Both the position numbers and the translations under genes were made by a program. A stretch of DNA of 64,000 nt from Ruicaihuangia caeni (GTDB taxonomy: Bacteria > Actinomycetota > Actinomycetes > Actinomycetales > Microbacteriaceae): assembly GCF_029952955.1 (NCBI RefSeq), contig NZ_JASATX010000002.1, positions 1 to 64,000 on the forward strand, read 5' to 3'. The notes under the pieces were generated by a model, which worked only from the letters and a program-made list of their open reading frames with translations, made no database searches and was not told the origin of the DNA. This document shows positions 33,090-41,789 of the stretch, piece by piece; the stretch's first letter is position 1, and every line of letters begins with the position of its first letter.

Positions 33090-33644
33090 GTGAGTGACGC
33101 GCGCGACCGCCTGATCGAATTCATCAAGGAAGAAGCTGTCTTCCACGGCGATTTCACGCTGACCAGCGGCAAGAAGGCCAGCTACTACATCGACCTCCGC
33201 AAGGTGAGTCTCGACCACCGTGTGGCCCCGCTCATCGGCCAGGTCATGGCAGAGCTCACCGCTCAGGTGCCCGACGTCGACGCGGTCGGCGGCCTCACCA
33301 TGGGCGCCGACCCCATCGCGTCGGCGGTGCTTCACCAGTCCGCTGTGAGCGGCAAGGGCTACGACGCCTTCGTCGTGCGCAAGGAGCCGAAGGACCACGG
33401 TCGTGGCAAGCAGGTGGAAGGGCCAGACGTCGCCGGCAAGCGCGTCGTCGTGCTCGAAGACACCTCCACCACCGGCGGCTCACCGCTGAAGGCGATCGAA
33501 GCCCTCGAGAAGGCAGGTGCGACCGTCGTCGGCGTCGCCGTCGTGGTCGACCGCAGCACAGGCGCCCAGGAGCGCATCGAAGCAGCCGGCTACCCGTATT
33601 TCGCCGCGATCACCCTCGAAGACCTGGGGCTGACGCCGCAGTGA
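33090..33644 (+). CDS. pyrE: Orotate phosphoribosyltransferase
   Basis: Joins orotate to PRPP in de novo pyrimidine synthesis. 184 aa. Start RDRLIEFIKEEAVFHGDFTLTSGKKASYYIDLRKV, substrate loop VVRKEPKDHGRGKQVEG, and the PRPP-binding motif VVVLEDTSTTGGSPLKA at about residues 115-131. The GTGA overlap with the next gene implies co-translation. Confidence 0.94.
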   Translation: MSDARDRLIEFIKEEAVFHGDFTLTSGKKASYYIDLRKVSLDHRVAPLIGQVMAELTAQVPDVDAVGGLTMGADPIASAVLHQSAVSGKGYDAFVVRKEPKDHGRGKQVEGPDVAGKRVVVLEDTSTTGGSPLKAIEALEKAGATVVGVAVVVDRSTGAQERIEAAGYPYFAAITLEDLGLTPQ

Positions 33645-34972
33645 GCGACGCCCGCGACCCCCGAGAGTCCGGCGGCGAGCAGCCGGGCGACGAGGAGTCT
33701 CCCGACACGCTTGACGACGTCTTCGGGGCCGACGCCTTCCGCGAGTACCCGGAAGAGCCGATCGTTCCCAGGCTCCCGCTGCGGGAGTCTCGCGCCGAGG
33801 CGGCCGACGAAGCCGCCGACCGTGCGGATGCCGCAACACCCCCAGCCCCTCAACGCCAGGAGCCCGCGACGCCGGCGGCATCCGTGCCCGCGACTGAGTC
33901 GCTTCCAGAACCGCCGACTGAGCGATTGCCGGCGTCGGGCATGGCGAGCCCTGTTCGGCCTCACGACGCTGCTCCTTCTGCGCCCGAGCCGCCTCGCCCG
34001 CCGGTGCGACCTGAGCTGTCGCAAGACGCAGCACCGGAGCCCGAGCAGCTCACACCTCCTGCGCCTCAGCACATCGCGCCGTCTGACGAGCAGCCTGAAC
34101 CCCAGCCGCCCACCGCGGGGGAGGCCCGCTTCCCATTCGGTGAGCCGCTTGTGCCGAGCGCTCCGGTCGCCCCTGATGAGGAGCCTCGCCGCGCGTTCGG
34201 CCGACGACTGATGTCAAGCGCTCCCGACGACGCCGTGAGCGGCGCGGCGCGTCGTTCCACCTGGACTCCGGCTCCAGACGGCGATGCAGCAGCGACGGTT
34301 CCGGATGTGATCGGCGCGATCAGCGATGGCCCGGGCGGTGACCCCACGGGCGATGCCCCGTCGCGGCGTGACGCCGGCTCGGCGGGAGCGGGCGGCGTCC
34401 CGCAGCGGCAGAAGGTGCTGCTCTGGGTCGCCGGGTCTCTCGTCGCCGTACTGGCGCTTCTGGCCCTGTTCCTGCTGGGCACACGCATCGGCGCCGCCCA
34501 GGAGGGCGAGCCGGCCGAGCCCGCGGCCCCGCCGGCCGCGAGTGAAGCGCCACCCGAGGAAGAGCCCGAGACGCCGCTGCCGGTGGCCGGGCCCGTTGCG
34601 CCGGGCACCTATGAGTGGGACCAGCTCGGCGGGGGCGAGTGCATCGACCCCTATACGAACCCGTGGGCCGAGGAGTTCACCGTCGTCGACTGCGCAACCC
34701 CGCACCGCGCGCAGCTCACCATCAAGCAGCCCTTCCCCGAGTATGACGCTGCGGCGCCGTTCCCCGGCACCGAGGCCCTGCGGGTGCAGCTGTCAGCGCT
34801 GTGCTCCGCTCCCGGCACGATCCTGCTCGATCTCGCGGGCCAGTACGCCGACATCCAGATCGACGGCAGCTTCGCGGTGACCGAGGAGCAGTGGGACGCC
34901 GGGATGCGCGATTACTCCTGCTTCGTGAGCCGCTCATCGGGCGAGCCGATCGAGGGCAGCCTCATCCCGTAG
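33641..34972 (+). CDS. Membrane protein with C-terminal septum-formation-like domain
   Basis: 443 aa. The first ~255 residues are disordered and rich in Pro, Glu and Ala. One transmembrane helix follows (VLLWVAGSLVAVLALLALFLLG, about residues 259-280), then an acidic linker and an outside domain of about 120 residues. The outside domain has four cysteines (GGGECIDPYT, VVDCATPHRAQ, LSALCSAPG, DYSCFVS), the layout of the actinobacterial septum-formation family (PF13845-like). Function is inferred only from that resemblance. Coupled to pyrE. Confidence 0.75.
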   Translation: MSDARDPRESGGEQPGDEESPDTLDDVFGADAFREYPEEPIVPRLPLRESRAEAADEAADRADAATPPAPQRQEPATPAASVPATESLPEPPTERLPASGMASPVRPHDAAPSAPEPPRPPVRPELSQDAAPEPEQLTPPAPQHIAPSDEQPEPQPPTAGEARFPFGEPLVPSAPVAPDEEPRRAFGRRLMSSAPDDAVSGAARRSTWTPAPDGDAAATVPDVIGAISDGPGGDPTGDAPSRRDAGSAGAGGVPQRQKVLLWVAGSLVAVLALLALFLLGTRIGAAQEGEPAEPAAPPAASEAPPEEEPETPLPVAGPVAPGTYEWDQLGGGECIDPYTNPWAEEFTVVDCATPHRAQLTIKQPFPEYDAAAPFPGTEALRVQLSALCSAPGTILLDLAGQYADIQIDGSFAVTEEQWDAGMRDYSCFVSRSSGEPIEGSLIP

Positions 34973-35007
34973 GTGGGACCGCCTCGACGACGCCTCGCCC
35001 AGCGGAT

Positions 35008-35811
35008 CTACGCGGTCGCGACCAGCACGTGGCTGCAGAACGGGACCTGCGGGCCGAATCGCGCGATGGCCTCGGTCACCTGCTCGACCACATGCGCCCG
35101 CGCGGAGTCGCTCGCGGCGCTCCACCCGCGTGCCATGGGCGTGCCCGCCATGTGCTGGGGCAGGAACTGCGCGACCGGCGTGAGATCGAGGCGCAGCGTC
35201 ACCTGCTCCAGACGGATGCTTGAGAATCCGGCTTCCTCGGCCGATTCGACGGCGGGCTCGGGCTTCGCCAGCGCGAACACAGACGCCACGCCCCGAGCGG
35301 TCGTGTCATCGATGAGCCGGAGCAGCGCCGAGGTGAGCGCCTCGAAGTAGGGGTTGCTGTGGGTGCTGGCCCAGAACGACGCCACCAGCCGTCCGCCCGA
35401 TCGCAGTACGCGTCGCGCCTCCCGGAGGGCTGCCGCACGGTCGGGCAAGAACTGCAGCGTCTGAGCCATGACCACCACGTCGAAGGAGCCGTCGTCGAAC
35501 GGCAGGTGCTCGGCATCCGCCTCGACCCACTCGATCATCGCGCCGTCGGTCGGCGACACCGAGGCCGCCACCTGCAGCGACGCCTGGTTCACGTCGACTC
35601 CGATGACCTGCCCGCTCTCGCCGGCGAGCCTCGCGATCGGGCGCGTTGCGGCTCCGGTGCCGCAGCCGATGTCGATCACACGATCGCCGGGCGAGATCGA
35701 AGCGCGTTCGAGCAGTGCATCGGCGAACGGGCCGAAGATCGCCGGCACGCTGTACCGCTCGCTCTGCACGGCGCTGTCGTGCTCGAGCTGCCACTGTCGG
35801 GAAGTCGCCAT
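35008..35811 (-). CDS. Class I SAM-dependent methyltransferase
   Basis: 267 aa, UbiE/Methyltransf_11 type. SAM-binding motif I VIDIGCGTGAATRPIARL at about residue 42, acidic loop QVIGVDVNQASL, AEHLPFDDGSFDVVVMAQTLQFLPDRAAALREARRVLRSGG. Substrate unknown. A Gly-rich ribosome-binding region (gagggggc) precedes the ATG. It stands alone, next to the DNA methyltransferase. Confidence 0.88.
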   Translation of the reverse strand: MATSRQWQLEHDSAVQSERYSVPAIFGPFADALLERASISPGDRVIDIGCGTGAATRPIARLAGESGQVIGVDVNQASLQVAASVSPTDGAMIEWVEADAEHLPFDDGSFDVVVMAQTLQFLPDRAAALREARRVLRSGGRLVASFWASTHSNPYFEALTSALLRLIDDTTARGVASVFALAKPEPAVESAEEAGFSSIRLEQVTLRLDLTPVAQFLPQHMAGTPMARGWSAASDSARAHVVEQVTEAIARFGPQVPFCSHVLVATA

Positions 35812-35850
35812 CGCCTGCCCCCTCGGTTGGAGACCATTGTGCGGGCGAGG

Positions 35851-36774
35851 TCACGCCGATACAACACCCGGTTTCTCGGCATCCGCCGTGACCAGCTCGT
35901 CGATGACGGATGCCGCGGGCAGCCGTCTCCGCATGACCTCGATCGCCTGCGGGTTGCTATCGACCATCACGAACCGGCGACCGAGCGCCGCTGCCACCGC
36001 GCCGGTCGTGCCGCTGCCCGCGAAGAAGTCGAGCACCCAGTCGCCCGGGGCGCTCGATGCCTGGACGATGCGACGCAGCACGCCCTCGGGCTTCTGAGTC
36101 GCGTAACCCGTCTTCTCGCGACCGGTCGGCGACACGATGGTGTGCCACCACACGTCGGTGGGCAGCTTGCCGCGCGCGGCCTTCTCGGGGGTCACGAGAC
36201 CGGGCGCCATATACGGTTCACGATCGACCGCTTCGGCGTCGAAGTGGTACGCGTCGGGGTTCTTCACGTAGACGAGGATGGTGTCGTGCTTCGACGGCCA
36301 GCGTCGCTTGGTGCGCGCGCCGTAGTCGTACGCCCACACGATCTCGTTGAGAAAGCACTCGCGTCCGAAGAGCGCATCGAGCGCCACCTTCGCGTAGTGC
36401 ACCTCGCGGTAGTCGAGGTGCAGGTAGAGCGTGCCGCGGTCGTCGAGCAGTCGCCACGCCTCCACGAGCCTCGGCTCGAGGAACTCCCAGTAGTCGACGA
36501 AGCGGTCGTCGTACCCGTAGAGCGTCGTCTTGACCGACTCGTAGCGGCGCCCCTTGAACCCGACGCGCGAGCCGCCGGCGCTCGCCACCGTCGTAACGCC
36601 TTGCCGCTGCTGTGAACGGCCGGTGTTGAACGGCGGATCGAGATAGATCAGGGTGAAGGATGCCGGGGGCAGTGCCGCGATCGCTTCGAGGTTGTCGCTC
36701 GCCACGATCAGGTCGGGTCCGTCGGGAAGCCACCGTCTCGCGCCCCCGGTGGCGGAGCCTTCAGTCGCCGTCAC
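35851..36774 (-). CDS. Orphan site-specific DNA methyltransferase (N6-adenine or N4-cytosine)
   Basis: 307 aa. Catalytic motif IV LIYLDPPFNTG at about residue 43 comes before the SAM-binding motif I DWVLDFFAGSGTTGAVAAALG near residue 251, i.e. the beta-class order. The target-recognition region lies between (about residues 65-200). No restriction endonuclease or specificity subunit is adjacent, so it is probably a solitary epigenetic or accessory methyltransferase. The GTG is 7 nt after a TAAGGT box and diverges from the RNA methyltransferase gene. The recognition sequence cannot be predicted. Confidence 0.88.
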   Translation of the reverse strand: MTATEGSATGGARRWLPDGPDLIVASDNLEAIAALPPASFTLIYLDPPFNTGRSQQRQGVTTVASAGGSRVGFKGRRYESVKTTLYGYDDRFVDYWEFLEPRLVEAWRLLDDRGTLYLHLDYREVHYAKVALDALFGRECFLNEIVWAYDYGARTKRRWPSKHDTILVYVKNPDAYHFDAEAVDREPYMAPGLVTPEKAARGKLPTDVWWHTIVSPTGREKTGYATQKPEGVLRRIVQASSAPGDWVLDFFAGSGTTGAVAAALGRRFVMVDSNPQAIEVMRRRLPAASVIDELVTADAEKPGVVSA

Positions 36775-36781
36775 AGGAGCG

Positions 36782-36787
36782 ACCTTA
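36782..36787 (-). promoter_or_regulatory. -10 box of the DNA methyltransferase gene (leaderless)
   Basis: TAAGGT on the minus strand, 7 nt before the GTG at 36774. Confidence 0.5.
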
Positions 36788-36853
36788 ACAGCGATACCGC
36801 GGTCGAGCGGCCGGCCGCGCTCGCGTGGCGATCCGCTCAGACCTGGAACGCTC

Positions 36854-36859
36854 TAGCCT
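36854..36859 (+). promoter_or_regulatory. -10 box of the TrmH-family gene (leaderless)
   Basis: TAGCCT, 7 nt before the GTG at 36867. It supports that start over the GTG at 36825. Confidence 0.5.
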
Positions 36860-36866
36860 TGAGGCC

Positions 36867-37583
36867 GTGGAATCGCCCTCATCAGACCGCTGGTCGTCTC
36901 CAGAGCCCCAGCCCGACGACCCGGGCGGCCACCCCGTCGTGCCGCCCGCAGGCGCTGAGCCCGAGGGTGCCCAGGGCTCGAGCACGCACGGGGTAGGTCC
37001 GTGGCAGGGCGAGTGGCCGACGGGCCCGCAATGGGACCGCGACCTGCTGGCGACGGGCGACACCCGCAACGTGATCGACAAGTACCGGTATTGGACGGTC
37101 GAGGCGATCGTGGCCGATCTCGACGCGCACCGGCATCCGTTCCATGTCGCCATCGAGAACTGGCAGCACGACATGAACATCGGCTCGATCGTGCGCAGCG
37201 CGAACGCGTTCGCGGCCGAGACGGTGCACATCATCGGGCGGAAGCGCTGGAACAAGCGCGGCGCGATGGTGACCGATCGATACCAGCACGTGCTGCACCA
37301 TCCCGATGTCGATGACTTCGTCGAGTGGTGCGCCGAGCGCTCGCTCCCCATTCTCGGGATCGACAACGTGCCCGGCTCGGTGGCCATCGAACGCTTTCGG
37401 ATGCCGGAGCGCTGCGTGCTGCTGTTCGGGCAGGAGGGCCCTGGGCTCAGCGCCGCCGCGCTCGCCGCCTGCGAGGCCGTGCTCGAGATCACGCAATTCG
37501 GCTCGACGCGTTCGATCAACGCTTCCGCCGCAGCGGCCGTCGCGATGCACTCGTGGGTGATGCAGCACGCGCGACTGCCGTGA
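36867..37583 (+). CDS. SpoU/TrmH-family RNA 2'-O-methyltransferase
   Basis: 238 aa. A Pro/Ser/Glu-rich N-terminal stretch of about 55 residues precedes the SPOUT domain. Motif 1 is NIGSIVRSANAFAAETVHIIG, motif 2 CVLLFGQEGPGLSAAAL and motif 3 EITQFGSTRSINASAAAAVAMHSW, with the knot-forming Asn-Ile-Gly, Gly-Glu-Gly-like and Ser-Ile-Asn elements. The RNA target (tRNA or rRNA) is not clear. Confidence 0.9.
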   Translation: MESPSSDRWSSPEPQPDDPGGHPVVPPAGAEPEGAQGSSTHGVGPWQGEWPTGPQWDRDLLATGDTRNVIDKYRYWTVEAIVADLDAHRHPFHVAIENWQHDMNIGSIVRSANAFAAETVHIIGRKRWNKRGAMVTDRYQHVLHHPDVDDFVEWCAERSLPILGIDNVPGSVAIERFRMPERCVLLFGQEGPGLSAAALAACEAVLEITQFGSTRSINASAAAAVAMHSWVMQHARLP

Positions 37584-37618
37584 GACCGGCTCAAAGCGGG
37601 GGCGCAGACGGCCGTCAC

Positions 37619-37624
37619 TAGACT
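37619..37624 (+). promoter_or_regulatory. Candidate -10 box for purA
   Basis: TAGACT in actagactgggg, the same context as the box before 13927. Leader of about 30 nt with a gaaaggga ribosome-binding site. Confidence 0.45.
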
Positions 37625-37661
37625 GGGGTGCTGCCCCCAATCGACCCTGAAAGGGATCACC

Positions 37662-38948
37662 ATGCCAGCAATCGTCATCGTCGGAGCCCAGTGGGGCGAT
37701 GAAGGCAAGGGCAAAGCCACCGACCTGCTCGGCGAGCGCATCGACTACGTCGTCAAGTTCAACGGCGGCAACAATGCCGGCCACACGGTCGTCGTCGGCA
37801 ACGAGAAGTATGCGCTGCACCTGCTGCCGAGCGGCATCCTGACGCCCGGTGTCATCCCCGTCATCTCGAACGGCGTGGTAGTCGACCTCGAGGTGCTCTT
37901 CGACGAGCTGACGGCGCTGAGCGCACGAGGCGTCGACGTGTCGAAGCTGCTCGTCAGCGCGAACGCGCACGTCATCACGCAGTACCACCGCACGCTCGAC
38001 AAGGTCACCGAGCGGTTCCTCGGCAAGCGCCAGATCGGCACCACCGGTCGCGGCATCGGCCCGGCGTACGCCGACAAGATCAACCGGGTCGGCATCCGCA
38101 TCCAGGACCTCTTCGACGAGAACATCCTGCGGCAGAAGGTCGAGGGGGCACTCGACCAGAAGAACCACCTGCTGGTCAAGGTCTACAACCGCCGCTCGAT
38201 CGGCGTCAACGAGGTCGTCGACGACCTGCTGCAGTACGCCGAGCGTTTGCGCCCACTGGTCGCTGACACCGCGCTCGTGCTCAACAAGGCGCTCGACGAG
38301 GGCAAGAACGTGCTCTTCGAGGGCGGTCAGGCGACCATGCTCGACGTCGACCACGGCACCTACCCCTTCGTGACCTCGTCGAACGCGACCTCAGGCGGCG
38401 CGGCCACTGGCTCGGGCATCGCCCCGAACCGCATCGACCGCGTCATCGCGATCGCGAAGGCGTACACGACGCGCGTCGGCGCCGGGCCGTTCCCGACCGA
38501 GCTCTTCGACGAGTCGGGCGAGTTCCTGCGCTCAGCGGGCTGGGAGTTCGGCACCACCACGGGCCGTCCGCGGCGCACCGGCTGGTACGACGCTCCCATC
38601 TCGCGGTACGCGGCGCGCATCAACGGCGTCACCGACTTCGTGCTCACCAAGCTCGACGTGCTCACGGGCCTCGACCGCATCCCCGTGTGCGTCGCCTATG
38701 ACGTCGACGGCGTGCGGCACGACGAGATGCCGGTGTCGCAGTCGGACTTCCACCACGCGAAGCCGATCTACGAGGAGTTCCAGGGCTGGAGTGAGGACAT
38801 CTCCGGTGCGCGCGCGTTCGACGACCTGCCGAAGGCGGCGCAGGACTACGTGCTCGCCGTGGAGCAGCTCAGCGGTGCGCGCATCTCGGTGATCGGCGTG
38901 GGCCCGGGCCGCGAAGAGGTCATCGTGCGCCACGACCTCGTCGACTAG
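37662..38948 (+). CDS. purA: Adenylosuccinate synthetase
   Basis: GTP-dependent joining of IMP and aspartate on the way to AMP. 428 aa. P-loop-like [17 protein letters not shown] at residues 7-23 with the catalytic Asp and Lys, [21 protein letters not shown] with the catalytic His, [36 protein letters not shown], and the aspartate-binding [13 protein letters not shown]. Complete and typical. A gaaaggga site precedes the ATG. Confidence 0.96.
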   Translation: MPAIVIVGAQWGDEGKGKATDLLGERIDYVVKFNGGNNAGHTVVVGNEKYALHLLPSGILTPGVIPVISNGVVVDLEVLFDELTALSARGVDVSKLLVSANAHVITQYHRTLDKVTERFLGKRQIGTTGRGIGPAYADKINRVGIRIQDLFDENILRQKVEGALDQKNHLLVKVYNRRSIGVNEVVDDLLQYAERLRPLVADTALVLNKALDEGKNVLFEGGQATMLDVDHGTYPFVTSSNATSGGAATGSGIAPNRIDRVIAIAKAYTTRVGAGPFPTELFDESGEFLRSAGWEFGTTTGRPRRTGWYDAPISRYAARINGVTDFVLTKLDVLTGLDRIPVCVAYDVDGVRHDEMPVSQSDFHHAKPIYEEFQGWSEDISGARAFDDLPKAAQDYVLAVEQLSGARISVIGVGPGREEVIVRHDLVD

Positions 38949-39063
38949 GAGCAGCTGCCTACCGCTCTCGGGCGGGCGCCCACCGACCGTCGAGGCGTGG
39001 CCGTTTCTTCGGAGACCAGCGTCTGCAGGCTCGAGCGCGAACAGCGCGCGCGGGAAATGCGGC

Positions 39064-39672
39064 TCAGACGACCGAGAACCCCTCGGGCAGCGGAGCCCGG
39101 CCGGTGAGTGCGAAGAGCATCTCGCGGCCGAAGCCGCGGGCCACTGCGATGCGTGTGGCGAGTGCGGCAGTGTCTGAGATGGCGGCATCCGGCAGGGAGT
39201 GCTCGATGCCCGTGGCCTCGCAGATGTCGAGCGTGTGCACGACGAGCTCGAACACCCGGGTGCGCAGGTACTGCTCGAGCAGCATCCCGTTGCCGCCGAG
39301 CGAGACGATGCGCCGTGGAGGCTGCTCCGCGATCAGGTTCTCGGTGCGCTCGAGTGCTTCGCGCAGCGTGAGCACCGGGTTGTCTCCCAGCCACGCGCCG
39401 GCCTCGACACCGCGGGCGGCGACCGCCTCGTTGTCAGTGAACTGCTCGAACACCGTCGTGTAGTAGGTCTCGGCGTCGGGAACCGAGATCGCCCCGGGCT
39501 CATCGGCTTCGAGGTAGTTCTCGACGGTGAGGATGGCGCGGGCGGTGTGACCGACCAGGCCCCGCACGTTCCAGACGCCGAGGCCGGGCGCATCCCACTG
39601 ATCGGGTCGGATGCGGCTGACGACGTCGATGTAGGCTCGAGCCGACTGGCTGAACAAACGCGCTTCGGGCAT
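39064..39672 (-). CDS. Mycothiol-dependent maleylpyruvate isomerase-family (DinB-like) protein
   Basis: 202 aa, all-helical DinB-like fold. The start WNVRGLVGHTARAILTVENYLEA carries the first metal-type histidine, and RTRVFELVVHTLDICEATGIEHSLP carries the second His of the His-x3-His pair. The family is named for mycothiol-dependent maleylpyruvate isomerase, but most actinobacterial members have unknown substrates. It stands alone. Confidence 0.8.
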   Translation of the reverse strand: MPEARLFSQSARAYIDVVSRIRPDQWDAPGLGVWNVRGLVGHTARAILTVENYLEADEPGAISVPDAETYYTTVFEQFTDNEAVAARGVEAGAWLGDNPVLTLREALERTENLIAEQPPRRIVSLGGNGMLLEQYLRTRVFELVVHTLDICEATGIEHSLPDAAISDTAALATRIAVARGFGREMLFALTGRAPLPEGFSVV

Positions 39673-39779
39673 GGTCCCACTCTGTCAAACTTCGTCCCGG
39701 TCTGCAGATCGGGGCAGTGTGCCGGTCTGCAGCACGTCATTGCACGGTACCCCCGCGTAACGGCCGGCGCTGCGCAGGA

Positions 39780-39785
39780 TAACGT
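39780..39785 (+). promoter_or_regulatory. -10 box of the EamA gene (leaderless)
   Basis: TAACGT, 6 nt before the GTG at 39792. Confidence 0.5.
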
Positions 39786-39791
39786 GATCAG

Positions 39792-40709
39792 GTGCCCAGC
39801 CCCGTAGCCCGTCCGACCACGGCGCTGATGTTCGCCGGGCTGTGCATCGTGTGGGGGTCGAGCTTCCTCTTCATGCGGGTGGCGCTCGACGGCGGGCTGA
39901 CGCCGTTCCAGCTCGTCTGGTCGCGCGAGGTGCTCGGGGGCTTCACCCTCGTCATCATCGCGCTCATGCTCCGGATGCCGCTGCCCCGGCGCCGCATCGA
40001 TTGGCTGCACTTGCTCGTGCTTGGCCTCCTCAACAACTTCACCCCGCACTGGGTCGTCGCGTGGAGCCAGCAGTATCTCGACACCAGTCTCTCGAGCATC
40101 TTCAACGCGTTCACCCCGATCGCGACCGCCCTCATGGTGACCCTCGCATTCCGAGTCGAACGGCTCACGAGGCCGCAGCTCGCCGGCGTGCTCGTCGGAG
40201 TCGTCGGAGTGCTCATCGTGCTCGCGCCGTGGAACGCCGTGTTGTCGGGCGACCTCCTTCCGCAGTTGGCGTTCGTCAGCACGACGCTCATGTACGGCAT
40301 CTCATTCGGCTACGTGCGGCGCTTCGTGATGCCCCGCGGCTACTCGGGCGTGCAGATCGCGGTCTACAGCGTGGGCATGGCAGCAGGCGCCATGCTCCTT
40401 CTCACGCCCATGGCCTTCGCCGATCCGTTCCCGATCGACCCGGGTGTTCTCGGGAGCCTGCTGGCGCTCGGATGCCTTGGCACCGGCATCGCGTACATCT
40501 GGAGCTTCACCATCGTCGACCGCTGGGGTGCGACCCGGGCCTCGATGGTCACCTATGTCGCACCGGTGATCGGTGTGGCCCTCGGAGTCCTGGTGCTGGG
40601 CGAGACGCTGTCGTGGAACGAGCCGCTCGGCGCAGTGCTGGTGCTCCTGGGCATCGTGTTCGCCCAGCGTCCCCGGTGGATGTTCCGCCGGCCGCCGTTC
40701 CTCGCGTAG
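39792..40709 (+). CDS. EamA/DMT-family transporter
   Basis: 305 aa, ten transmembrane helices in two EamA repeats. The first repeat starts ALMFAGLCIVWGSSFLFMRVALDGG and holds NFTPHWVVAWSQQYLDTSLSSIF. The second includes GTGIAYIWSFTIVDRWGATRASMVTYVAPVIGVALGVLVLGE, the signature end of this family. Probably exports metabolites such as amino acids; substrate unknown. Confidence 0.9.
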   Translation: MPSPVARPTTALMFAGLCIVWGSSFLFMRVALDGGLTPFQLVWSREVLGGFTLVIIALMLRMPLPRRRIDWLHLLVLGLLNNFTPHWVVAWSQQYLDTSLSSIFNAFTPIATALMVTLAFRVERLTRPQLAGVLVGVVGVLIVLAPWNAVLSGDLLPQLAFVSTTLMYGISFGYVRRFVMPRGYSGVQIAVYSVGMAAGAMLLLTPMAFADPFPIDPGVLGSLLALGCLGTGIAYIWSFTIVDRWGATRASMVTYVAPVIGVALGVLVLGETLSWNEPLGAVLVLLGIVFAQRPRWMFRRPPFLA

Positions 40710-40768
40710 CGCCGCTGCATCGGAGCCCGTGAGTGGGCGGCTGGCTCCGGCACCCGCTGGTCATGTTT

Positions 40769-40774
40769 TAGGGT
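40769..40774 (+). promoter_or_regulatory. -10 box of the chorismate mutase gene (leaderless)
   Basis: TAGGGT, 6 nt before the ATG at 40781. Confidence 0.5.
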
Positions 40775-40780
40775 CGATGT

Positions 40781-41095
40781 ATGGCATCCGACGACCGCGA
40801 CGTGCGCGAGCAGCTGGCCGACTACCGCCGCAGCATCGACAACATCGACGCGGCGCTGATCCACATGCTGGCCGAGCGGTTCCGCTTCACCAAGCAGGTC
40901 GGCAGGCTCAAGGCCCAGCACGGCCTCGAAGCGTCCGACCCCGAGCGCGAGCGCCGTCAGATCGCACGGCTGCGCGCCCTCGCCGAGGAGAGCGAACTCG
41001 ACCCGGCGTTCGCCGAGAAATGGTTCAACTTCGTGGTCGCCGAGGTCATCCAGCACCACGAGCAGATCGCAGCCTCTGCTCCCAACGACTCATAG
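40781..41095 (+). CDS. Chorismate mutase, AroQ type
   Basis: Rearranges chorismate to prephenate for phenylalanine and tyrosine synthesis. 104 aa, a stand-alone all-helical AroQ domain. The start REQLADYRRSIDNIDAALIHMLAERFRFTKQVGRLKAQ holds the active-site Arg (YRRSID), Asp/Glu and Lys (GRLKA), and PERERRQIARLRALAEESELDPAFAEKWF the second-helix Arg/Glu and the exit region. No secretion signal, so cytoplasmic. Confidence 0.93.
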   Translation: MASDDRDVREQLADYRRSIDNIDAALIHMLAERFRFTKQVGRLKAQHGLEASDPERERRQIARLRALAEESELDPAFAEKWFNFVVAEVIQHHEQIAASAPNDS

Positions 41096-41135
41096 TTCGA
41101 CTCGTAGTTCATCGCCGAGCAGAGGGGGAGCGTCC

Positions 41136-41729
41136 GTGACGGATGCAGTCGAAGCCGACCGCCGATCGATTCGTGAGGTGATCGAGAACTGGGCGGTCTG
41201 GCGCGATGCCGGTGACTGGGACCGGTTCCGCACGGTCTGGGCCGATGACGGAGTGATGATGGCGACCTGGAAGCAGGGCACCGCCGAAGAGTTCATCCGG
41301 GCGAGCATCGACGGGTGGAACCGAGGGGTCCGCATCCTCCACTTCCTGGGCGGCTCGTCCATCGACGTGGCCGGCGACCGCGCCATCGCCCAGACGAAGA
41401 TGACCATCACCCAGCGTGCCGAAGTCGAGGGCGTCGAGTGCGACATCGTGTGCACCGGTCGCTTCTACGACTTCTTCAGTCGGCAGGCGGGGGAGTGGAA
41501 GGTCTCGCACCGCCAGCCGATCTACGAGATCGATCGTCTGCATTCGCTTACGGGTGAGTGGCCCGACCTCGACCGCGATCTCCTGAACAGCTTCCCGGTG
41601 GGGTACCGGCACCTCGCGTATGCGCAGTCCCGCATCGGGTACCCGGTGAAACGAGACATGCCGGGACTGGTGGGCCCCGAAGTCGATGCGCTCTATGCGC
41701 GCGGTGCTCGCTGGCTCGCTGGCGAGTGA
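41136..41729 (+). CDS. NTF2/SnoaL-like protein
   Basis: 197 aa. Cone-shaped NTF2-like fold of the SnoaL_4 kind: an N-terminal helix (RRSIREVIENWAVWRDAGDWDRFRTVWADDGVM), beta-rich centre (AIAQTKMTITQRAEVEGVECDIVCTGRFYDFFSRQAGEWKVSHRQPIYEID), then an extra ~60-residue C-terminal tail. Such domains are isomerases, dehydratases or binding modules; the activity here is not evident. A gAGGGGGag site precedes the GTG. Confidence 0.8.
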   Translation: MTDAVEADRRSIREVIENWAVWRDAGDWDRFRTVWADDGVMMATWKQGTAEEFIRASIDGWNRGVRILHFLGGSSIDVAGDRAIAQTKMTITQRAEVEGVECDIVCTGRFYDFFSRQAGEWKVSHRQPIYEIDRLHSLTGEWPDLDRDLLNSFPVGYRHLAYAQSRIGYPVKRDMPGLVGPEVDALYARGARWLAGE

Positions 41730-41735
41730 ACTGAA

Positions 41736-41761
41736 CGACCCGCCCCTTCCGGGGCGGGTCG
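41736..41761. terminator. Bidirectional hairpin terminator
   Basis: CGACCCGCCCC-ttcc-GGGGCGGGTCG, a perfect 11-bp stem with a UUCC loop, between the convergent SnoaL-like and purL genes. Confidence 0.85.
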
Positions 41762-41789
41762 TCGCAAGAAGTGGTTGCGCTCGGTCGCG

